Source of the DNA: Zerene cesonia
Lineage: Eukaryota; Arthropoda; Insecta; Lepidoptera; Pieridae
DNA length: 64,000 bases
Direction of reading: 5' to 3'
Assembly: GCF_012273895.1 (NCBI RefSeq)
Contig: NC_052120.1
Span: 5,208,001 to 5,272,000 of the forward strand
The first letter of the stretch is position 1; every line of letters begins with the position of its first letter. The notes under the pieces are model-generated. The model was not told the origin of the DNA. It saw only the letters and a program-made list of their open reading frames with translations, and did not search any database. The translations under genes were made by a program, and so were the position numbers. Positions 49,001-57,300 of this stretch are shown piece by piece.

Positions 49001-50207
49001 GACGTGGACGTGGCGTCGCTGCACCTGCACTCGCTGAGGTACGCGCCTTGCGCACACGCCACACCCGGTGCGCCCGGCACACACGGTACACACGGTACAC
49101 GCGGGCGAGCGGCTCAGCGTGATGAGCCGCACTTGATAAATACTATACTAGCGCACCGCGACAGCGCTCAAAAGAAATATATTACATATACACTTCTTAG
49201 CAACATTCTTGAAAAAAAGAGATATCTAAAATTGTTTGTAAATCTATCAATTCTATCTTATATATAAAATTCACGTGTCACAATTTTAGTTGTCATACTC
49301 CTCCGAAACGATGGACCGATTCTCATGACATTTTTGGTGCATATTGGGAAGGTCTGAGAATCGGCCAACATCTAATTTTTTATACCCCTATGTTAAGAGT
49401 AAAGCAGAACAGCGTTTGCCGAGTCAGCTAGTAACATATAATATTGTATCTATATTCTAGGTCGCGCATTGGTATAATACCGCAAGAGCCATTCATATTC
49501 TCGGGTACCATTCGCGAGAACATCGATCCCTTGCAACAATACTTGGATGAAGAGATATGGCGTGCCCTTGACGCGTGTAGTGCTACAGAATTAGTGCTGG
49601 CCAAGGGGGGACTTGCTTCATATGCAGATAACCTATCCAGAGGACACAAACAGCTCCTGTGCTTAGTGAGAGCTTTGCTTCAACGTGCTAAGGTATGTCT
49701 CTATAAATCAATTTAGCATAGACACTAGAATAAGTAGAGGATAGCATATTATATTCTTACATTCTTGAATATTTAAGTTTTTTCACGGCTATGATTATTA
49801 ATTTGACGTTTCTTTAGGTTCATTTAGGAAAATGCCGAGGTCAATGATTTAGTATAGTAATATAAATAGTGATCAATCAAATGTTTTAATGGACTATTTC
49901 TTTGTATCACAATTAGTGTTTAAATTAAAACTTTAATGAAAATAAATAATTACAGATACTCCTCGTTGACGAAGCAACTGCAAACCTTGATCAAGAAACG
50001 GAGAGGGTGATTCTAGACACTATCCGCTGCTCATTTGTTGGCAGCACAGTGCTGTTCGTGGCCCATAGACTCACAGGCATTCTAGAAAGTTCTCGAGTTT
50101 TAGTTCTCTCTGCAGGACAAGTTGTGGAACTCCGGGATCCAGATGACGCACTTTCCGATCCTACGTCGTATCTCTATAAGCTAGTACACCCCGATGAACA
50201 TATGTAA
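37030..50207 (+). CDS. ABCC10: ABC transporter, subfamily C member 10 type (MRP7)
   Basis: Twenty-three exons, all phases closing, 1598 residues: 37030..37641, 37730..37847, 37924..38085, 38211..38460, 38549..38813, 38942..39179, 39692..39840, 40690..40809, 40898..41282, 41736..41858, 42389..42502, 44417..44596, 44838..44983, 45338..45853, 45989..46121, 46200..46275, 46715..46812, 47107..47313, 47733..47860, 48334..48425, 48838..49038, 49461..49692, 49956..50207. Order: TMD0 (1-200), linker, first transmembrane domain (about 300-640), NBD1, second transmembrane domain (about 955-1340), NBD2. NBD1 has Walker A GPVGSGKTS (735-743), signature LSGGQ (826-830), LLDD (848-851) with D instead of catalytic E, and H883. 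NBD2 has GRTGAGKSS (1398-1406), VDE (1519-1521) and H1552, but its signature is LSRGH (1496-1500). PWGL-type start (MCGPLGLHIW) and ANPGLVGLAISYAL are typical of ABCC10. It is a plasma-membrane exporter of lipophilic anions in mammals. A degenerate NBD1 site is normal for the subfamily. Confidence 0.93.
39210..39420. repeat. Repeat fragment around an assembly gap in ABCC10 intron 6
   Basis: ACTAGCAAACCCCGCGAACT on the left and GTTATAGCGTCAGGAAGG... TTTTTATATAGTAGAT on the right are the two ends of a common lepidopteran short element; the middle is lost in the N run. Confidence 0.6.
39250..39349. other. Assembly gap (100 N)
   Basis: Exactly 100 N, inside a repeat in an intron; exons 6 and 7 flank it in phase, so coding sequence is not affected. 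Confidence 0.95.
42921..43105 (+). repeat. Interspersed repeat in ABCC10 intron 11
   Basis: ACCAGCTGTAACCCGCGGC, GGTATCCGTACAAAAAGTAG and an end GTTAGTAGGATAA: a diverged relative of the 9787-9999 family. Confidence 0.55.
44071..44370 (+). repeat. Interspersed repeat in ABCC10 intron 11
   Basis: Contains GTGTCTGTTTGTTATATTGA, TTGTTCCGGCTAATCTCG, TTTGACGGGAATTTCACTGG and GCAGATAGCTGATG, ending ACGCATCTAGTTGAAC: the wording of a known abundant lepidopteran repeat. It ends about 47 bases before exon 12. Confidence 0.55.
47369..47435 (+). pseudogene. Decayed copy of the end of ABCC10 exon 18 with its donor
   Basis: Aligns over 67 bases with 47280-47346 (the last 34 bases of exon 18 plus 33 of the intron), sharing GTGCTG, CGCCAC, AACC, GGTAAA, CCTTATA and ATACGAT in register. 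A donor-like GGTAAA is kept. If used as an exon from 47361 it would leave phase 0 against the phase-1 exon 19, so it is out of frame. Confidence 0.65.
47943..48106. mobile_element. Fold-back MITE-like element in ABCC10 intron 19
   Basis: Long terminal inverted repeats of about 57 bases, 47943-47999 and 48050-48106, both reading (inward) TTTAGAA-TTAAAGACTTTTTAACGGAT, then CGCGATTTATTC-TTATATTATT. The 50-base centre is GC-richer (CGTGACCGCGCTCTCTGTAA). No coding capacity, so a non-autonomous DNA element is the best reading. Confidence 0.75.
49099..49132 (+). pseudogene. Decayed copy of the Walker A-coding part of ABCC10 exon 21
   Basis: 34 bases match 48891-48924 at 30 positions (shared core GGGCGAGCGGCTC). 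It lies 60 bases into the following intron, after a GGTACACAC-type simple repeat. It has no splice sites. Confidence 0.6.
49257..49432 (+). repeat. Interspersed repeat, same family as 15339-15520
   Basis: CTTATATATAAAATTCACGT, CTCCTCCGAAACGATGGACC and CAGCGTTTGCCGAGTCAGCT in order; it ends 28 bases before exon 22 of ABCC10. Confidence 0.7.
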
Positions 50208-52246
50208 TCTAATATTGTAGAAGATGATATTATTGTATAATCATCCATTAAAAAAAGAAAACTGCGAAAAAGAAGTCCGTAACTCGAAAATTTTTAAATT
50301 CTTACAATATAGTCTGTTATATGTGTATCTATTACTCCAAAAAAATGTTATATAACACTCACTATATTACTGTTATATGAAAAGATTTTGTATTATAGAA
50401 AGTTGTATTAATTTTTTAAAGAATTACTTGTCAATTGTCAAAAACTTTTTTATATTAATCAATTTAGGGTATCCTCAGTGAGAGTAGCCTTATACCTAGT
50501 TATTAAGGTTTGATTTATGGATAACTTATAATGACATAGTTAAGGTTCCTGTAAAGTGTTGGTCAAATTCCGTTGAGTTAATCGTACAGAAAACATGTCA
50601 AAATATGAAAAACTGTACTGATGAGATTACCAAAGTGTCTGCTTTAGTAAATACCTATGTTTGAGTCCAACGAACTAAATAAACTAACTGCGAACAAATA
50701 CGCAAGAATGACCGATTTTGGTCAGACATTATCTCAATCATAATATATCAAATTTATAATACATGTTATTAATTAAAATCTGTTATAAGTTCCATCAATT
50801 ATACAGAAAAGAGATGTATTTTGAGACAATCTTATGGTTAAGTAGTAACAAAGTTGATATTTGTGATATAGACGATTATATAATTATAATGCTTATGCTC
50901 TTAATTACGTCAATTGAAAGCGCAATGTTACAAAAAGCTTGTTAAATTTAATTATCAATTATTATGCATAAATTTGTTTGAATAATATAACGTTAATATT
51001 TTTACAAATAAGATTGCACCAAATATTTAAAAAATTGCCAATATGAATATTTTTACTATAATATAGATATTATTACATATTATAATGGCTTTTGATAGTA
51101 AACTAGCAAATTAGTACTAATAGCTTCGTGTAGACAGAACTAGCTTTATTTCTAAGCTACTTAGCTAGAAAGATAATTTGCAAGCTAGGTTGAGAGAAAT
51201 AGAGACGTAAACATGTATTCTTTAAAATCTTTACATCATTACATCTAAATCTTTTAGTTCGTATAGGCACCATTTTCAAAGAAACTACAGTCGAATAATG
51301 TTTTTTTTTTTTATTCGGATGCAATCCTTTTGAATAATAATTATTGATTTCACCCAAAAACATATATGTCAATACATTACTTAATACTACTAAATAATAC
51401 ATACTAGTTCTGTATACACTAGGTTACTTTACTACCACTAGCTATAATAAACTATCCTAGTTTTAACAGAACTAGCATGTGTCAAACCAGGTCAGAAGCC
51501 AACAACATAGTTTACGAAAATAGACTGCTGTATGTATCCTGGGCATAAAGTCTGAAACCAAATGTAAGGATTAAGAGATCAGTTTAAACTTCGAAAAAAT
51601 ATTTAAATGGCTTAGGTTAGTGAAAAATATACATTCCAAGTTTAATCCAACTGTTTTATTCAAAGATGATAAAACAATGGTGACCCTAGTCACTAGATTA
51701 AGAAAACTTATGCCAACTTGCTATATTTCAATATTTTTTCAGATTTAAGGGCGCGTATTCCAACTTACACGCGCGTTTCATCCCGTTCATGCAATTTTGG
51801 TCAAAATTGCACAATTCTAATTTTAAATAACAGTTATTATTTTAGTTAGGCACTAGATCGAGACTTCATCTTTCCATAATCGTAATAATCTGAATAACAA
51901 TCTACCAAAATCATTACGATATTACTCTTGGGAAAAAACGAAATCACGTTGTTTTCTGTCGCAAATGGAATACCGCTCTTAAATGCATCTAATCTACGAA
52001 AGAGTAGTTGTATGATTTTTACATTTTTCCAAATGTACTTATCACTTGCGTTTAAAAGATTTTAATCAAAATTCATTATTTCTACATCGAAAATGATACG
52101 TGTTCAGTATAAAAGTAATTAATAGATATTGTTATTAGAACAGATAATAAATAAATTATAAATCGAAATTTGTGATAAAAATAAAAGGTATATTTTTTAA
52201 ATAATAAATGGAATACTTGATTGAAAAAATGCGTTTTATATTTCAT
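50208..52246. other. Intergenic DNA between ABCC10 and POLB 3' ends
   Basis: ATTAAA at 50247-50252 is a plausible poly(A) signal for ABCC10, 40 bases past its stop. The rest is AT-rich. A pair of short inverted segments (GTGTAGACAGAACTAG at about 51128 and CTAGTTCTGTATACAC at about 51404) may be the worn ends of a fold-back element of 0.3 kb. No gene seen. Confidence 0.4.
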
Positions 52247-53784
52247 TTACATGTTTCGGTCTTCTGGTTTTTTGTATGGATAATCAATATAATCAAAGAT
52301 ATCTTCTTCCGATGTAATAGGAACGCTCTCGCCCGGTACGCCTGTAATAAGAACAACATAATATTAAATGATATTTTATGACATTAAAGAACGATTATTA
52401 GTTTAAAAAAAAAATTAAGCTACCAGTGCTTCCAATAGGTCTCAGAGAATATTCATTTAGCGTAAATCCCTTTTCTAAAGCATGGGCGCGCATTTGTTTG
52501 TTAAAAACGTCGCTTCCAGTAAAGTAGAGTACTGCACAAAAATATTGCTCATGTGGAATCAGCCTTATATCTAAACGTCTTGCTGGATATTGAGCAGACA
52601 ATCTGCACACACCCTTAAAAAACATGACTATTATTTTTAAGTACTATTTAGCTCAATTCTGAGTGAAACATTCAATTACCATAAATTTTGTATCTCCTTT
52701 TGAAATTGTATCGATTATAAGTCCTTGTAAAGCGTCAGTAACTTTATTAAGTAGAATTTCACCCTGTTTCTTTGAGTTTTGTGTTGTATTAAGTGATGGA
52801 TGTGTTATCAGAGCATCTATATCACCACTCTCTAATTTACCTCGTCTGTTAACAAGTAACAATATTTATATATAATATAAAATATAAAAATTATTCAACA
52901 ATTACAAATATCAATTCAATTTAAATATCTAGCTATTGCAATTATGCCTTTGTCATCACCAATACCAATTTGGAATAACAAGGTTTTTTTTAAAGTGATG
53001 CAGTGTGTAGATGTATTTCTTTTGTTTTTAAGAAATATTATGAGAAAAATAATAATGAAGTATATGCGCGATTTACCGCATTCATCTTATATTAGATAAT
53101 ATATAAAACAATCATATATACCTATACCTATAACATACCTATAGCTTCCGCATATTGTTATTGTAAAATCTGGATCCAAAATAGAAATAATATTTTTTAT
53201 TTTGATTTCAAACTCTTCAATTTCAGTACGTGGTATCTTCTTTTCAAAATCTTCAAAGAATCTGGAATGAGAATGGTCCATAGTTTTATTAAGCTAAAAG
53301 AATATTTTTAGAGCATATATTTTTTTATATCATTTATTATTTAATCCGTAACATACTTTAGACCAATCAGTTGATGATGTGTCAATTTGTCCTGTTGTTT
53401 TTGTAAATCTTCTATCGTTTTAATTCCACTTCTAACTAGTTCTGAAGCTTTGACAGGACCTATACCAGAGATTCGGGTAAGTAAACTTATAGCTTGAGCA
53501 TTTTCATCATTGTGTATATTTTCGAGCTTTCTCAATTTTCCTGTATGTAAAAATTCATCAATTTTCTGCGCAATTTTTTCCCCAATGCCGTTTAATTTTT
53601 TTGCTTCGTCCCCAGATTGGATTCTTTTTTCATGCGTTGCTAGAACGCTAGCCGCTTTTCTATAAGCGTTGTATTTATGTATATTTCGACTCACATTTTT
53701 CTCGTATTCTGCTAGCTCGGACAAAAATTCGCAAAAATCTGCATTTAAATTATTACAGCTTGAAGGAGCTTTCCGCTTACTCAT
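52247..53784 (-). CDS. POLB: DNA polymerase beta
   Basis: Five exons on the minus strand: 53357..53784, 53139..53261, 52680..52845, 52424..52613 and 52247..52341. Phases close to 333 residues (human 335). The 8-kDa lyase domain (about 1-85) starts MSKRKAPSS and keeps KIAQKIDEFLHTGKLRKLE with the Schiff-base lysine. The helix-hairpin-helix SGIGPVKASELV binds DNA. The polymerase catalytic aspartates are in SGDIDALITHPS (D192, D194) and RRLDIRLI (D254), and the YFTGSDVFNKQMRAHALEKG thumb motif is present. It fills one-base gaps and removes the 5' deoxyribose phosphate in base excision repair. Drosophila lacks this enzyme, so its presence is informative. The exon 1 donor (GTATGT after CTAAA) was chosen because only it gives IGLK-FFEDFEKKIP in phase. 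Confidence 0.95.
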
Positions 53785-54371
53785 TTTAACGATAAAATTA
53801 ATGTAGTTTAATTATATTGTTAGAAAACCTGCAATACAAACATTTGCTTTTTATTTATCATGAAGAACGAGTAATATAATGTATTGATTACTCTTTATTT
53901 TAAAAGTGCCCAAATAAAACATTAAAATATGCTAATCAGCCCTTGTACATTAAATTTATTTTGCCTCGTAAACGGCTTCATAGTAAAAGAAATAACAGTG
54001 ATAACACAATCAATCACATTAGCAGTCTACCGAATAAGTATTAAATACTAGTCTCGACTTACATAGATTAATTATTTGAACAAATAAAAATTGGCGCGAA
54101 ATGTAAATAATGTTGGCAGTACTTGTCTGGAATGAATTTCTAAACTTATTTTGACAGATACAGAAATAGAACGGAATATATGACAAGTTGATAAACGCAA
54201 AATGTCAAAGACATTGAGTATTTTTATTTCGAGGTTGTTTTTAAAATATTATTTCAGAAACATTTTTCGATAAAAGCATAAAATTAATGTTATAATTATG
54301 TGTTTAAGTGTCAAACAAAATAGATTTACGGTAAATTAAAAAGTGCGCACCTGTAAATAGTCACCAGCGTC
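53785..54371. promoter_or_regulatory. Divergent promoter of POLB and RECQ5
   Basis: Only 587 bases lie between the two start codons. TGACA at 54152 and 54181 and TGTCA at 54203 cluster in the RECQ5-proximal half. No TATA box seen. A compact shared promoter of this kind often drives both genes together. Confidence 0.55.
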
Positions 54372-57300
54372 ATGGATAACGTAACGGAGAAACTTTTCCA
54401 ATGTTTTGGTCATAAGAAATTCAAAAGTGAACTGCAGGAGAGAGCTGTGAGAGCAATCGCCCGAGGTAACTATAAAAATTAAGTGTCATTAATAGCAATT
54501 ATCCTAAAAATACGATTATCGTTTGTCATTTATCCCAAGTTGTTACTGTATCAAAACAGTGCTACCAATCTTGAAAAAATACTTTTGTAAGGCTGATTAT
54601 ACATGAACTGTTTTTATATTAAAGCTATTTTACCTGAAAGTTTACACTGCTGAAGTAATTATTTTAAATAAGTCACAATAAACATATTTAAATATTTTTG
54701 TATGTTTTTTTAGGTGTTCATGATGTATATGTTTCTATGCCAACTGGTTCTGGTAAATCTCTGTGCTTTCAATTACCTGCAATGTTACAAGATAATAAAG
54801 TAGCAATAGTTTTTTCTCCACTACTTGCTCTGATAAAAGATCAGATTGACCACTTGACTAGATTGAAAATTTCAGCAGAATCTATCAATTCTAAAATGAC
54901 AACTAAAGACAGAGAGAGAGTTTTGAATGATCTTCGTTCTATGAAACCTAACACTAGGTTTTTATATGTAACTCCAGAACAAGCAGCTACAGGAACATTC
55001 AAATCACTCATAGAACATCTAGTCAAGTATAAAAAAGTGTCATACATAGTAGTTGATGAAGCACACTGTGTGAGTGAGTGGGGCCATGATTTCCGACCAG
55101 ATTATTTGAAATTGGGTAATTTGAGAGAAAAATTTAAAACTATTCCTTGGGTAGCTCTCACAGCCACGGCTAGTGCAGAAGTAACTAAAGACATAATGGA
55201 AAATCTAAAGTTATTACACCCAGTTGCACAATTCAAAACACCCAGTTTTCGGCGAAATTTGTTTTATGATGTTGTTTATCAGAATTGTATTGAAGATGAA
55301 ATTACTGATCTCGCTGAGTTTTTGAAAAAATGCTTGAAAGATGAAGACAATGTTAAGCCAGTGAGTATGCCTTAAAATGCCTTTTATATATTTATGATTT
55401 TATATGTTTCAATAAAAGCTAATTTTCCATTACAACACATTTTTCCTGCTTATGACTAGTTGCTACTTTATGGTACAACTAGTTTCACTTGTTTAGGAAT
55501 TAAAAACTGTGTTAATTTTTTTACAGAAAGACAAAAATGCTGCCATTGTTTATTGCAGAACTCGTGAACAAACTGAAGATATAGCTAGAATGCTTTGTGG
55601 CAAAGGGATGAAGGCTTTGGCTTATCATGGAGGTACAAATAGTGTTTTACTTTGTCATACTTTGTGTTGAAATATTCCAATTATATGTGAATAAATTAAC
55701 AAAATATATAAATTCTATTATGCAAGATATTTCCAACTGTGTCACATAGTAATAAAACTTGTCTTTTTAAATTTTTACATTAGGGAAGGTTCATTGGCAA
55801 TTTTGTGTTATTGTGCACATATTTTAGGGCTGAAAGGATCAGAGAGAGTATCAGTACAAGAACAATGGTTCAATGGAGAATTCCCATGTGTTTGTGCAAC
55901 AGTATCATTTGGTATGGGTGTAGATAAGGCAACTGTCCGGGCTGTTGTTCACTGGGGCTTGCCACAAAATGTTGCCGCTTATTATCAAGTAAGTAATAAA
56001 GTATAATAAAACTTATGCAAAGTCTGGATTATTAGCCAAATTTATGATGATCTTCATGTCATGTAAGTGTCATGATTTATTTGATTTGTATTTTATTAAA
56101 CTTGTACTTGCTTCATAGAATTACAAGATTTTAAATTATTTCTAATTTCAGGAATCTGGTAGGGCTGGTAGAGATGGTAAGCCAGCATTTTGTAGAATAT
56201 ACTACTGCCGAAGTGAACGGAATGCTGTGGATTTTTTGCTGAAATCTGAAATAGCGCGCGCCAAAACTCCTGAGCAGAAACAACGCTGCAAAAATTCTTA
56301 TAAGAGTTTTGAGATTATGGTGAAATACTGTGAAGATGTTGGGTAATTCATGTTTATTTTATAAAATATAACATTTTTATACAATTTGTCATAATTTTTA
56401 CTGTTATAACAAATTTTATATCTATGTGACTACAAATATAATTTTTCTATGTTTTCTTTAGTAAATAGGTTATAAAAAAATAGAAATAGATTGGAAGTAT
56501 GATAGGATTGCAAGAAAGTGATGCCAGTTATTTACTTGATAAAAGCCTGAACAATTTGGAAAAAAACATAATCAAAAAAGTTTTAAATGACATGAGATGG
56601 CAACATACTTTCGCTCTACATTGATGCATAAAAAACCAGCTATAAAATAAAGGCTGGCACAAAACTTTTGTAGTACACTCATATTAAAGAAGGCGGTAAA
56701 TTAATACCTTTCTGTATTATGACGATTCAAATGTGCTTTAAAACGAAGTCTAGTTGAACAAAATGAATATTTCGAGCTGGTATCGGTCCCGCCAGGTGCC
56801 GGCACAAGACGTTCGCCGAGTACTTCGGCGAGGAGGTGCCGCGGTGCGCGGGGCGCTGCGACGCGTGCGCCGACGCGCGCGCCGTGCGCCGCCGCCTCGA
56901 GCAGCACATGCGCCGCGCCATGAGCGCCACGCTGCACCGCGCGGGCTTCGTCGCGCAGGACGACTCCTCCGACCTGTACGGGCAGGGCCGGGACGGGCAG
57001 AAGAGGTGAGCTTATGCTTTTGAATTGCAGGATGACTCGTCGGAACTGTATGGGCAGGGCCGGGACGGCCAGAACAGGTGAGCTTGTGTCTTAAACAGTT
57101 GTCGAGTGGAGAATTGCAGGATGACTTGTCGGAACTATATGGGTAGGGAAGAATTGAGCTGCTAGTGGCTAATTAAAAAGTTGGAGATTGATTATTTGTT
57201 GAGTTGTTTTTTCATTAGCTTTTATTTGCGGTATGGTACTTTATTGTTAAAGTATTATTGGAAACCTATTTAACACAGACTATAAATAAATAATGAAAAT

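Noticed and set aside
51120..51430. Possible fold-back element with short inverted ends
   Set aside because: Only about 16 bases match with mismatches and the match fades inward; too weak to list as an element.
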